A stretch of 64,000 nt of DNA from Mycolicibacterium aromaticivorans JS19b1 = JCM 16368 (GCF_000559085.1 NZ_JALN02000001.1:4340001-4404000), one strand, 5' to 3'; positions 43,413-52,200 are shown, counted from the stretch's first letter. Translations and numbers: made by a program. Notes: a model not told the origin generated them from the letters alone.

Positions 43413-44678
43413 GTGACGGAGACGACGAAGACGGACACATCCAGGACCGGGCGCGACCTTCTCAGCAAGGTTCCCGAAGTCACCGTGTGGTTTTGGCTCA
43501 TCAAGGTCCTTTGCACCACCGTTGGCGAAAGCTTCGCTGACTGGATCAACATGACCCTCGGCGTCGGCTTGATCACCACCGCGTTGATCTTCACTGCGGT
43601 GCTCGCCGTCGTGCTGACATGCCAGGTGATCTTGACTCGCTATGTGCCGTTTGCGTATTGGCTGAGTGTCGTCGTGCTCTCGGTGACCGGCACGCTATAC
43701 ACCGACATCCTCACCGACCATCTCGCCGTGCCGCTTGCGCTGAGCACAGCCGTGTTCGCCGCCGCATTGGGTGTCGTGTTTGCCCTCTGGTATTCGCGCG
43801 AGCGGACGCTGTCGATTCACAGCATCGTGACACTGCCGAGAGAGCTCTTCTACTGGCTGGCCGTGTTGATCACCTTCGCCCTCGGGACAGCCGTGGGGGA
43901 CTGGACGTTGCAGCTGACCGGCTGGAGTCCAGGCATGGCTGTATTGCTGCCCGCAGGTCTGATCGGCGCCATCGCCATCGGTTGGCGTCTGGGTGCCAAC
44001 GCGGTGCTGTCCTTCTGGCTGGCCTACATCCTGACGCGTCCGCTGGGCGCGAATCTTGGTGACTGGCTTGGGTTGCCGTGGTCGCAGGGCGGCCTTGGCA
44101 TCGGCACTGCCATCACCAGTGCGGCCTTTCTTGTCGCAATCCTCGCGGTGGTCGGCTATCTCGCGTTCAGTCGCGTCGACGTACTGGAGACCTACGACCG
44201 CAGCCACACACCAACAGTTGCAACGAATCCCGGTCGAGAGCGTGTACTACTCGGCTATTACCTGATCCTCGCGGTGGCCACCGTGGCGCTGCTAGCCTGG
44301 GCCGGCTCGCAAACTCACGAGCGCCCCGGCAGCGAGGAGGAGCCGGACCTCCCGGCGACGAGCGCGCCGGCATTGCCGGGCAACACGGGACCTGCGAGTG
44401 CCCACTTTCCAGCGCCCGAGATCGCACGACTTCGCTCGATCGTGGATGCCGCCCAAGCGAAGGTCAGGGCCGGCGACCAGAGCGGTGCCAGAACCAAGAT
44501 GACGGATCTCGAAACCGCTTGGGACGCCGATGAATCAACGCTACGGCCGATGGACGAAGCTGCGTGGCGCAATCTTGATGGCCAGATCGACAAAGCCTTG
44601 CACGCTGTGAGGGCAGCCCAGCCTGACGTTGCGAGCGAAGACTCAAGTCTTACCGCGCTGTCCAATTCGCTTGGTTGA
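43413..44678 (+). CDS. COG4705/DUF347-repeat integral membrane protein
   Basis: 421 aa with about ten hydrophobic segments. Repeats of the type VLCTTVGESFADWIN, ALGTAVGDWTLQLTGW and RPLGANLGDWLGLP are characteristic of the COG4705 membrane-anchored family (DUF347). The last ~120 residues are soluble and helical (EIARLRSIVDAAQAKVRAGD...) and resemble a periplasmic histidine-kinase-sensor-like or peptidoglycan-associated tail. Function unknown. GTG 43413 is preferred over the frame's first start because the promoter box overlaps the latter. Confidence 0.8.
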   Translation: MTETTKTDTSRTGRDLLSKVPEVTVWFWLIKVLCTTVGESFADWINMTLGVGLITTALIFTAVLAVVLTCQVILTRYVPFAYWLSVVVLSVTGTLYTDILTDHLAVPLALSTAVFAAALGVVFALWYSRERTLSIHSIVTLPRELFYWLAVLITFALGTAVGDWTLQLTGWSPGMAVLLPAGLIGAIAIGWRLGANAVLSFWLAYILTRPLGANLGDWLGLPWSQGGLGIGTAITSAAFLVAILAVVGYLAFSRVDVLETYDRSHTPTVATNPGRERVLLGYYLILAVATVALLAWAGSQTHERPGSEEEPDLPATSAPALPGNTGPASAHFPAPEIARLRSIVDAAQAKVRAGDQSGARTKMTDLETAWDADESTLRPMDEAAWRNLDGQIDKALHAVRAAQPDVASEDSSLTALSNSLG

Positions 44679-44718
44679 CTTGTCATCTCACACGCCGTTA
44701 GCAACAGCGCGCCATATT

Positions 44719-45540
44719 TCAGTGAGGTGTATCAGAGGCGGATCGTCTGCGCCAGAACGACAAAGGCCACCGGCGCGATCCGGGTTCGCGGCCGGCGCGA
44801 CGTATGGCGCCACGGGCGACCAGTTCGAGCGTGACAGCGACGGCACACGTCTGGGACACCAGGATGGACAGCAGGATCAGGATTTGGACCGCACCGGCCT
44901 GGGTTGCCGAACCGGTACTCAGTAGCACGCCGACGAAGGCGCCGGGAAGCGTCACCAGACCCACCGTCCTGGTTTGATCAAGGTTGGGCAAGAGTGCGTC
45001 CGCGGCCGTAGGGCCGATCATCTCCATGCGAGCAAGCCGGTCGGTGAATCCCAGAGCGAGTAGCGCTTCGACCTCTCCGGCACGGGTGCCGAGAGTATCC
45101 AGTGCGCGACGGGCAGCCACCGAGACCGCAGTCATGGTACTGCCCAGGAGAATTCCGACGATCGGCACCAGAGCGACCCCTGTGAGAGGTACGAGACCCG
45201 ACGCCAGCAACAGCGGCACCACCACGATCATGCCCGTCGCAAGTGCGGCCGCGAGCAGCCAGGAGCCATCGGACTGGCTACGGCGCGCCGCAGTGACTGC
45301 AGCGGCGACGAACATAACCGACAGCACAGCCAGAGAGGTCCCCAGACTGCGCAGCGCGGCGGTGAGAATCGCAGCCACCACGGTCAGCTGGACTACTGCG
45401 CGAACTGCGGCGCGTGGCACCGTCCACGCCGAGCCCAGCGAAGTCGACCAGTAGACCGCCGCGGCCGTGATCACCATCAGAACGCAGATGATGACCAGCG
45501 TCGGGCCCACGATATGTTGGGACAGCTGCACTCCACCCAT
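44719..45540 (-). CDS. FetB/UPF0014-family ABC permease
   Basis: 273 aa, six to seven TM segments; VPIVGILLGSTMTAVSVAARR, LGFTDRLARMEMIGPTAADALLPNLDQTRTV and VTLPGAFVGVLLSTGS are the FetB (YbbM) hallmarks. In E. coli FetAB exports iron or promotes manganese import. The ATP-binding partner FetA is not adjacent, so this is an orphan permease here. ATG 45540; GTG 45561 possible. Confidence 0.85.
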   Translation of the reverse strand: MGGVQLSQHIVGPTLVIICVLMVITAAAVYWSTSLGSAWTVPRAAVRAVVQLTVVAAILTAALRSLGTSLAVLSVMFVAAAVTAARRSQSDGSWLLAAALATGMIVVVPLLLASGLVPLTGVALVPIVGILLGSTMTAVSVAARRALDTLGTRAGEVEALLALGFTDRLARMEMIGPTAADALLPNLDQTRTVGLVTLPGAFVGVLLSTGSATQAGAVQILILLSILVSQTCAVAVTLELVARGAIRRAGREPGSRRWPLSFWRRRSASDTPH

Positions 45541-45759
45541 TGTGTCGGATGGGGCCTTCACCGGTGGTTGGTCTTCGCTTGTGTCATCCGCGGGCGGCCC
45601 AACTCACTGTGGGAATCTGACGACCGGTCGTTCCTGAACCCACGACTGCACTCCGGTTCGCGAGTCGTCGAGCCATGACCCCGGGTGCTTGTCCGCTTCC
45701 GGGCACTTTGGGAGGTGGGATCCGAATCGTCCTGCTTCATAACGTCCTGCCACGGCTAC

Positions 45760-45784
45760 TACCACCTCTGATCAGCGCGCCCGA
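45760..45784. repeat. 25-bp direct repeat of the tRNA-Arg 3' flank (candidate att remnant, distal)
   Basis: TACCACCTCTGATCAGCGCG (first 20 bases shown) matches 22 of 25 positions of 51518-51542, which spans the 3' end of tRNA-Arg. The two copies bracket the 45.8-51.5 kb cassette. Confidence 0.45.
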
Positions 45785-45830
45785 GCCTCGCCGTTGCTAA
45801 TCGCAGCTTGTGCGCCGATCATGCTGACGA

Positions 45831-46973
45831 CTACGTCGCAAACCTTTCGTGGACTTGCTCGGCAGTCAACCCGTAGTGGTTCAGTGTGTACCTGTGCTTG
45901 GGTGCGCGGTGGCTCTCGCTGCCTTCGGCATGGGCCACATGCATGGCAGAGATTGCTTCGTCGCTTAGTGTCAGCCCGAAGTGTCGGTAAACCCCGCAGG
46001 CCACGGCGACCGGATCGGCGACGAAATCGAAGTAGTCGATGTCGCAGAATTGCCCCGGGTTGTAGTTCGTGCGCGCGGTGTTGAATAGCTCGATACCCCG
46101 GGCCCAGGTATCCAGGACATCGTGGCCGATCTGTGCCCCGAGGAACGTGTTCGACCAACCTTCGGTGCTGTGCTCTGCCAATGAACACATTGATGCCAAC
46201 AGGGTTTCGGGTGGGCGGTGGCATTGAACGATCAGCGCGTCGGGGTAGACCGCCATGATCGCATCGAGTGAGAACAGATGGCTCGGGTTTTTCAGGACCC
46301 AACGTTTGTGCGGTTCGTTGAGTCCGATCAGCTGAAGGTTCCTGCGATGCCGTTCATAGGATGATGTCCAGTCTTGGGTAGCCAGCCAGCGTGTGTAAGT
46401 GGGCACGTGGGCAAGTGATTCGAAGGACACTGAGTGCAGCGACTGCCGGAGAAGCTGCCAGCATTCCTCTAGAACGTCTTCGGAGATGTAATGCAGGCCT
46501 AGGAAGTCTGGATTCTCCTGGTGGGCCTTGGCGTAGTACGCCTTGAGACTCTGATATTCGGGAATGGTATTCCACTGACCGCGCGGCGGTCGTGGCTGCG
46601 GGTACTCAGCCAGCCAGAGTTCGAGCCCCTGATGGCGGGGGTCGGCGCCGAGGAGACGGTGCAGCGCCGTCGTCCCGGTTCGGGGTAACCCGGTCACAAA
46701 GATGGGCTGAATGATTGCTACCTCGGCGTAGTCGGGGTGTCGCTTCCAGGCCGCCTCGCTCAGCAGGCGCGCCACCAATGCCGATCGCAGGTAATGGCGC
46801 GTCATGGTGGCGCCCAGCGGTGTGAAATCTGCTTCCCGCGAGTATGATTCGAGCAAGACGCTCAGGGCTTCGGTGAAATTGTCGGAGGTATCTCCGAAGT
46901 CGCTGTGGCCGGCCACTTCGGTGGCCGCGTCGCATAATGCTTCTACAGTTCCGATTTCGGTTGACGCAGTCAT
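45831..46973 (-). CDS. PAPS-dependent sulfotransferase family protein
   Basis: 380 aa. The 5'-phosphosulfate loop is in FVTGLPRTGTTALHRLLGAD (about 95-114), and VLKNPSHLFSLDAIMAVYPDALIVQCHRPP supplies the 3'-phosphate-binding part (about 222-252). Such Sulfotransfer_3 proteins in mycobacteria sulfate lipids or steroids. Start overlaps the stop of the SDR gene (ATGA). Together with the SDR, DUF1214 and SRPBCC genes it forms a minus-strand set; GC is visibly lower than in the 0-20 kb region. Confidence 0.85.
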   Translation of the reverse strand: MTASTEIGTVEALCDAATEVAGHSDFGDTSDNFTEALSVLLESYSREADFTPLGATMTRHYLRSALVARLLSEAAWKRHPDYAEVAIIQPIFVTGLPRTGTTALHRLLGADPRHQGLELWLAEYPQPRPPRGQWNTIPEYQSLKAYYAKAHQENPDFLGLHYISEDVLEECWQLLRQSLHSVSFESLAHVPTYTRWLATQDWTSSYERHRRNLQLIGLNEPHKRWVLKNPSHLFSLDAIMAVYPDALIVQCHRPPETLLASMCSLAEHSTEGWSNTFLGAQIGHDVLDTWARGIELFNTARTNYNPGQFCDIDYFDFVADPVAVACGVYRHFGLTLSDEAISAMHVAHAEGSESHRAPKHRYTLNHYGLTAEQVHERFAT

Positions 46974-47752
46974 GCTTTGTGCTCCCCACAGTTGACGTCG
47001 ACGGTCTGGCCGGTGATGCCATTGGCCAGATCGCTGATCAGAAAGATGATTGCCGAGGAGACATCGTCCTCGGTGACCAGGCGCTTGAGGTCTGATGGCG
47101 CTGCGGCGGCAGCATAGACGGCGTCGAGAGATACGCCGGAGGTTTCTGCTTGCTGCTGGAAGTAGTCCTTGAGTACCTGGCCCCAGATATAACCGGGCGC
47201 AACGGAGTTGACGCGTATTCCGCTGCCGCCCAACTCACTTGAGAGGGACTGGGACATCGCCAGCAATGCCGACTTGGCCAGCTTATACGGGCCGTACTGT
47301 GGTTCTGAATGCCGAATGACCATTGAACTGAGGTTCACAATGGATCCCCGCGATTCGGCGAGGGCAGGGCTGAAAGCCTGGATGGTGCGCAGGGCGCCGA
47401 GGACCGTCAGCTCGAAAGAGTCGCGAATATGGGTGAAAGTGGTTCCGGCGAAGGGCTTCATGGAGGGATACATGAAGGCGTTGTTGACCAGTCCATCGAT
47501 CTTGCCGTAGGCGCACAAGGCTTCTTGGGCAAGTGCGTGGACGTCGCCGTCCACCGTGATGTCGGTAGGCACGGAGACAGCCCGCCGACCTAGGTTGGTT
47601 ACGTTCTTGGCGACCTCATCAAGTCGGGACGCTGATCGCGCCGCTAACACCAGATCGGCACCCTCCTGGGCGCAGCGCGTGGCCAGCGTGGTGCCCAGGC
47701 CGGGGCCGACCCCCGTGATCACCACAACCTTGTCCTGCAACAGTCCCGCCAT
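46970..47752 (-). CDS. Short-chain dehydrogenase/reductase
   Basis: 260 aa. NAD(P)-binding TGVGPGLG near residue 14 (a variant of TGxxxGxG), NNAFMYP, Ser in IVNLSSMVIRH and the catalytic YKLAK (YxxxK, about 160). Likely oxidises or reduces a hydroxyl/keto group on the substrate shared with the sulfotransferase. It starts 3 bp after the DUF1214 stop. Confidence 0.88.
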   Translation of the reverse strand: MAGLLQDKVVVITGVGPGLGTTLATRCAQEGADLVLAARSASRLDEVAKNVTNLGRRAVSVPTDITVDGDVHALAQEALCAYGKIDGLVNNAFMYPSMKPFAGTTFTHIRDSFELTVLGALRTIQAFSPALAESRGSIVNLSSMVIRHSEPQYGPYKLAKSALLAMSQSLSSELGGSGIRVNSVAPGYIWGQVLKDYFQQQAETSGVSLDAVYAAAAAPSDLKRLVTEDDVSSAIIFLISDLANGITGQTVDVNCGEHKA

Positions 47753-47755
47753 GGT

Positions 47756-48883
47756 TCAGCCCAGCATTCTTTCGGCAATCTGGCTCTGGCGCTGCGCTAT
47801 TCGTGCCTGCCACTTCTCGACTGAAATCCTGTTGTGGTCGATGAACGGTAGAGCGCCGGCGACAGCTGAATTGCTGACGAGTTCGACCGTGGGACCGTCG
47901 GCCTCGCTCAGTTCGCGCGACAAACGTTGCCATCGAAACTGAAAATAGCCGCGACGGTGACCAAGCGTTTCGACCCAGTTGGTCACACCGGGGTTCTGGT
48001 CACTGACGACGATACGCACGAATCCATCCGGGTCGGCCTGCATCTGCGAGCCGTTCAGCGACGTCTGATGGTTGATGTAGTCCAACGAGGTGTACCACAT
48101 GTTGCCCAGTTGGAAGCCCAGGTAGGGGGCATCGCTGGTCGGTATCGTGATGACGAGAGCCTGATCTGCATCGAGGTCGAAGTGCCCAGCCGAGGAGTAT
48201 TGGGTGGTGAGGCCACCGGGGGTTGAGCGCGGCGCCACGGCGGTGTTGACGGGAAGGTTCAGATAGAACCACTGGGGAAACTGTAGCCAGGTCTTCACCC
48301 GATTCACCAACTGCTCTGCGGCGCTCCTGAATTGGCGCTCGATAAGTTCTGGCGTCAAGGCCGGGGGAGCGCTACCCACAGTGTCGGTTCGATGAACAGC
48401 CAACGCTCCCCGTCGTTGCGACCAGTCACCGAACACCTCTCGAATGACGAGCTGGCCGGGCCGCTGCGGGACGAATCGCCACTCGAAGTGTCCATTGGTG
48501 GCGATGTTGAGTTCGCGGTCATCAAAGGCCACCTCACTTTCCGGCACAGTGTCGTCGGTGTATTCGCCCGCCAGGTACTGGAAGCTCAAATCGGTTGTGG
48601 TTCCCCGAATTCCGTTGACGACATACTCGAATCCGGCCTGCATCCTTGTTCCGAAATACAGGGTGTCGGGGTTGTCGAGGCCCATCTTGGTGAAGGGTCC
48701 GGTGCCGGTGAGGAGAACGGGATGATCAGTGGAAGAGTAAAAGGCATGATGGGTGCATGCGGCTATGCCGCCGGCCAGATACTGCAGCCCTTCGGCAAGG
48801 TCGTTGTCGTTCTCAATGTGTGGCGCTGCTCTGACCAAGTTTTCGGCTTCGGTAATCGCCTTGGTTAGTGGGTCGGAGTTCAT
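47756..48883 (-). CDS. DUF1214-domain protein
   Basis: 375 aa. The C-terminal half has the DUF1214 pattern: FYLNLPVNTAVAPRSTPGGL, ALVITIPTSDAPYLGFQLGN, WYTSLDYINHQTSLNGSQ, and VSDQNPGVTNWVETLGH. Function of the family is unknown; in mycobacteria it is recurrently found next to SDR and sulfotransferase genes. Confidence 0.8.
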   Translation of the reverse strand: MNSDPLTKAITEAENLVRAAPHIENDNDLAEGLQYLAGGIAACTHHAFYSSTDHPVLLTGTGPFTKMGLDNPDTLYFGTRMQAGFEYVVNGIRGTTTDLSFQYLAGEYTDDTVPESEVAFDDRELNIATNGHFEWRFVPQRPGQLVIREVFGDWSQRRGALAVHRTDTVGSAPPALTPELIERQFRSAAEQLVNRVKTWLQFPQWFYLNLPVNTAVAPRSTPGGLTTQYSSAGHFDLDADQALVITIPTSDAPYLGFQLGNMWYTSLDYINHQTSLNGSQMQADPDGFVRIVVSDQNPGVTNWVETLGHRRGYFQFRWQRLSRELSEADGPTVELVSNSAVAGALPFIDHNRISVEKWQARIAQRQSQIAERMLG

Positions 48884-49064
48884 GTCGGCGACGCTAGTGA
48901 CGGGTGTCTCGCGCGTCAGTGGGGAACGTCCACTCAGCGGAATACTTTCTGGGTAATGTTGGTTAATTCACCCCAGATTAGGTGTGTGTCCGCACGGATC
49001 GCGCGCGCTTCAGGCCTTCGTGGGTTTGCCGGAAAGTGCGTTCGTCGCTCGAAGGCGCGCTGCT

Positions 49065-49568
49065 TCAGGCCTTGATGTTTCTCTGGCGGGCGAAGACCTG
49101 TTCGCTGCGTTGCTTCAAGGCAAGTGCGGTGTCATCGAAGGCGCGTTTCACCCAACCTCCGGTCTCGTTCATAATCTCGTGGGCGTGGTCGCCCAGAAAG
49201 GCGTCTGTGGAGTAGTAGCGGCATCTGTTGGCATCGACGGCCTCGATGACCTGATCTCGGCGAGCGGCATAGGGGGATTCCTCGGTGGCCACCAATTCCC
49301 AGGACAGTAACCGTTCAGGCACTATCGCGCAGACGTACTCGGTATTGGTGAATGTGCCTTCCCCACGGGCATAGTCGGCCAGCAGCATCTCTACGGGGGC
49401 GCCCATGCGGAGCGTGGATACTGCGGATAGGCAGAACGGATTCCACAACGGATAGCGTTCGAGATCGACCAGTACGCGCCACACGACATCTGTGGGGGCA
49501 TCGATGTCGACGGTGATCGAACGCACCAGAGTCTGCGGGTCATAGTGCGGTATCGGAAAATATGACAT
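49065..49568 (-). CDS. SRPBCC (polyketide cyclase/START-like) protein
   Basis: 167 aa. SITVDIDAPTDVVWRVLVDLERYPLWNPF (about 16-44) is the standard N-terminal beta-hairpin/helix of SRPBCC lipid-binding proteins; the rest forms a cavity that could bind a hydrophobic substrate. Likely a carrier or cyclase for the cassette's product. 181 bp separate it from the DUF1214 gene; nothing recognised there. Confidence 0.8.
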   Translation of the reverse strand: MSYFPIPHYDPQTLVRSITVDIDAPTDVVWRVLVDLERYPLWNPFCLSAVSTLRMGAPVEMLLADYARGEGTFTNTEYVCAIVPERLLSWELVATEESPYAARRDQVIEAVDANRCRYYSTDAFLGDHAHEIMNETGGWVKRAFDDTALALKQRSEQVFARQRNIKA

Positions 49569-49635
49569 CGGATCGCTCCTGCGAGAAGTGCTGCGGCGGA
49601 GAGCTATCCGGCGCAGATCAATAAGGAGTCGTACC

Positions 49636-50593
49636 GTGCCACAGCCCGATCAACTGTGGCGCCGCCGAGGCCGCTGAGCGGGAATTTGCGCTGCGATGTG
49701 CCCGAGCTCCTTCACGCCTCCGCGCGCCAAATCGGCGAGGCCGAGTTGCCCGGTGGAAAGGCAAAGCGGAACGCGGCCGTGGTCGTGGTCAACACTGCGG
49801 CGATACAAGCAGCGGTCGCCATGTCCGAGACCGTGGACGCCGATGCGATCCGCGCGATGCACCGAGCATTGATGGTCAACGATGCCCGCCATACGCCTGG
49901 CGGGTTCCGCACCGAGCCAGTGTGGATCGGAGGTGGATCGACCCCAATCGGCGCGACGTTTGTCGGCCCGCGCCATGAGTTGATTCCTGCGGCGATCGAC
50001 GATCTGATCGCTTACACGCAACGGGTCGATGTGCCCGCGCGGCCGCAAATCGCAGTGACCCGCGCACAATTCGAGACCATTCACCCCTTCACCGACGGCA
50101 CCGGCCGCGCTCTGGCGCAAGCCCTACTGCGCAACAAGGGCCTGACGCGTCAGGTCACGGTGCCCGTCTCAGCCGGCCTGCTCGCCGACACCGACGCGTA
50201 CTTCGCCGCGCTGTTGAGCTACCGCGACGGTGACGCCACGCCGATTGTCCAGCGCTTCTCCCAAGCCACCGTCCCGGCGATCGCCAACGGGCGACAACTG
50301 GTCCGCGAACTTCGCGAGATCCGGGAGAACTGGAACGGCGTGATCACCGCGCGGTCCGACTCCGCGGTGTGGAGGGTCGCCGATTTGTTGACCCGCGCCC
50401 AGTCGTCAACGCCGCGCTGCTGGCGCGGGAGTTGGGCATGGAGTCCACCAACGCTCACCGCTACCTCAATCCGCTCACAGAGGCGGGAATCCTCATCGAG
50501 ACAACCACTGGATCCCGCAACCGAGTGTGGCGCTCGCCCGAAGTGCTCGCCGCGCTCGATGCTTTCGCCGAACGCGCCGGCCGGCGAGGCTGA
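49636..50593 (+). pseudogene. Fic-family protein, internal deletion and frameshift
   Basis: An AAGGAG site precedes GTG 49636, which reads PQPDQLWRRRGR and then stops, as in the N-terminus of this Fic subfamily. The body resumes in another frame at LLHASARQIGEAELPGG...KRNA, so about 60 residues, including the usual autoinhibitory (S/T)xxxE helix, have been lost. The catalytic loop reads HPFTDGTGRALAQ: relative to HPFxDGNGRTGRAL it lacks three residues (NGR). A frameshift near 50385-50405 moves the C-terminal winged helix (ELGMESTNAHRYLNPLTEAG) to a third frame ending at 50593. AMPylation activity is not expected. Confidence 0.8.
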
Positions 50594-50848
50594 TACGCGA
50601 GAATTTACCTCGGACATATCTGGTCGGCAGGGGGTGTCGTCGTGCTGCTTCGGATGGTGCGTGAGCTGCATTCTCAAACCCAGGCTTCGCATGCTCATCA
50701 TCGAGGCCGCAAAACATCTCGGACGTGACATTTCGGACGTGTCGATGCCGTGATAACCCAACGCTGATTTCGCGCCTATGCCACATGTGATGCAGCAGCG
50801 CGGGTACCGATGCCGGGCCATTGTCGGGGGGCTTGAACGGCAACGCGA

Positions 50849-51127
50849 TTACTGAGTTCGGTAGGCGTCTGCTCGGCTGAACACGCCCACGACCGTGACG
50901 CGGCGATGCTCATCGTTGATGCGGTAGATCACGCGATAAGTACCTCGACGGGCACTGTGGCGATCCTCGAGTGGTGGCCGCAGACGCTTGCCAACCCGAT
51001 GGGGATTGTCCAGGAGTGGACCGGTGATGAACTCGTAGGCTGCGAACGCGACAGACTCCGGAAGGGTTTCGGCCAGCTGACTTCGCACGATCGGAGCAAC
51101 AACCAGTTCGTATCGCCGTTCGATCAC
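50849..51127 (-). CDS. RelE/ParE-family toxin
   Basis: 92 aa. YELVVAPIVRSQLAETLPES, RVGKRLRPPLEDRHSARRGT and YRVIYRINDEHRRVTVVGVF match RelE mRNA-interferase toxins, including the basic Arg cluster used for RNA binding and cleavage. Start overlaps the antitoxin stop (ATGA); two-gene toxin-antitoxin module. Confidence 0.88.
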   Translation of the reverse strand: MIERRYELVVAPIVRSQLAETLPESVAFAAYEFITGPLLDNPHRVGKRLRPPLEDRHSARRGTYRVIYRINDEHRRVTVVGVFSRADAYRTQ

Positions 51128-51408
51128 TTCCCGGCTCGACGTGCGTGCATCGCTGCGGCAAGTTGGTCTTGGGTCTCACCTTCGCCGCGGGCCAGTTGAG
51201 CGTCGGCCTCGCTCAGGGCCCGCACCGCGGCTGAGTCGGACAGGACGGCGATGGTCTCCTCGAGTGACTCCAAATCGTCGACAGCGAGAATGACCGCAGC
51301 CGGCCGTCCATGGACCGTGACGGTGATCCGTTCGTGTTGCTCTCCGACCCGGGCCACCAACTCGGATAGGTGGGCTTTCGTCTCAGCCAACGAGGTGGTT
51401 TCTGTCAT
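51124..51408 (-). CDS. Phd/YefM-type antitoxin
   Basis: 94 aa. MTETTSLAETKAHLSELVAR...RITVTVHGRPAAVILAVDDLESLEETI is the DNA-binding, AbrB-unrelated Phd fold; the C-terminal Glu/Ala-rich tail binds the toxin. ATG 51408 is used (the frame opens earlier). Normally autorepresses its own promoter with the toxin as co-repressor. Confidence 0.88.
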   Translation of the reverse strand: MTETTSLAETKAHLSELVARVGEQHERITVTVHGRPAAVILAVDDLESLEETIAVLSDSAAVRALSEADAQLARGEGETQDQLAAAMHARRAGK

Positions 51409-51517
51409 GGTCACAAGTATGACCATAAATCGCCGGTGCGTCCACGTGTGCCGAAGCCTTTGGAGCGGCCGCCGCGGGCCGAATAAACGCCGACCGACTT
51501 TATTCAGCACGACTAAA

Positions 51518-51542
51518 TACCACCTCTGACCAGCGCCCCCGG
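51518..51542. repeat. Direct repeat at the tRNA-Arg 3' end (candidate att, proximal)
   Basis: TACCACCTCTGACCAGCGCC (first 20 bases shown) overlaps the last ~9 nt of tRNA-Arg and matches 45760-45784 at 22 of 25 positions. Confidence 0.45.
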
Positions 51543-51607
51543 CAGGAATCGAACCTGCGACCTAGGGATTAGAAGGCCCTTGCTCTATCCGACTGAGCTA
51601 CGGAGGC
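51534..51607 (-). tRNA. tRNA-Arg (anticodon TCT)
   Basis: On the minus strand: acceptor arms GCCTCCG / CGGGGGC (7 bp with one G-U), D-loop GTAGCTCAGTCGGATAGAGC, anticodon loop CTTCTAA (anticodon TCT, Arg codon AGA) and T-arm GCAGGTTCGAATCCTGC. CCA is not encoded. Reads Arg AGA codons, rare in this GC-rich genome. Confidence 0.95.
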
Positions 51608-51702
51608 AGCGCGTCGACAGTCTAGCGGTGCAGATTTGCGAGGAGGGGCGCGTGTAGCTCTGTGTGAATTGGAATCTGGCTGAGCAAAGATCCGCGGAAC
51701 TG

Positions 51703-52056
51703 TCAGTCGGCTCCGAAACGGGACTCCAGCGCGTCCTGCAAACGGCGCACTTCCTTGAGCTTTTCACGCAGCCGCAGCACCGGCTCGGGTGTCCGAGAGG
51801 CACCCCAGCCGGCGTCGCAGCGATTGGTCCAGCGGTGCTGGGCCACCGCGATCAGTTCCTCGAGATCGTCGATCTCGGCCTGCATCAGCTCGGCGAACCG
51901 TCCAGCTTGAGCTGCGTCATTGGGGTGAATAGGCCGCGTCATCGGGGGACGCGGAAACTGCCGCGTCAGCCGCACGGGCGGACCCGCGGTGAACGTCGAC
52001 TCGACACGGGCGGCCAGTCCACCGGCGAAGCTAGAAGCGGGGTCCTCGAGAAGCAT
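51703..52056 (-). CDS. Hypothetical protein
   Basis: 117 aa; the C-terminal half (AELMQAEIDDLEELIAVAQH ... LRLREKLKEVRRLQDALESR) is two amphipathic helices, probably coiled coil. No recognised family. Located next to tRNA-Arg. Confidence 0.6.
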   Translation of the reverse strand: MLLEDPASSFAGGLAARVESTFTAGPPVRLTRQFPRPPMTRPIHPNDAAQAGRFAELMQAEIDDLEELIAVAQHRWTNRCDAGWGASRTPEPVLRLREKLKEVRRLQDALESRFGAD

Positions 52057-52179
52057 TCACAAATCGTCCTGTGAATCGCTCGACGTTTCCTGTCAGATGG
52101 GTTCGTGGCCAACGCGGGGCCACCGTCTGTTCACTTTGCCAGCCCGGTTTCCTGGGCAAACGGGGTGACGGAAAAATAG

Positions 52180-52200
52180 AACCTGAGAATTCCTCAGGTT
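52180..52200. promoter_or_regulatory. Perfect inverted repeat upstream of lipQ-like gene, candidate operator
   Basis: Arms AACCTGAG and CTCAGGTT, 5-bp spacer AATTC, no mismatches. TATGGT at 52216-52221 may be the -10; the dyad would then cover about -50 to -28. Probably a TetR/LysR-type operator. The 250-bp gap 52057-52306 shows nothing else. Confidence 0.5.

Noticed and set aside
45558-45740. 60-aa minus-strand frame ending at the FetB start
   Set aside because: The ATGA overlap is tempting, but the peptide is low complexity (Ser/Arg/Asp) with no ribosome site; FetB from ATG 45540 needs no partner.
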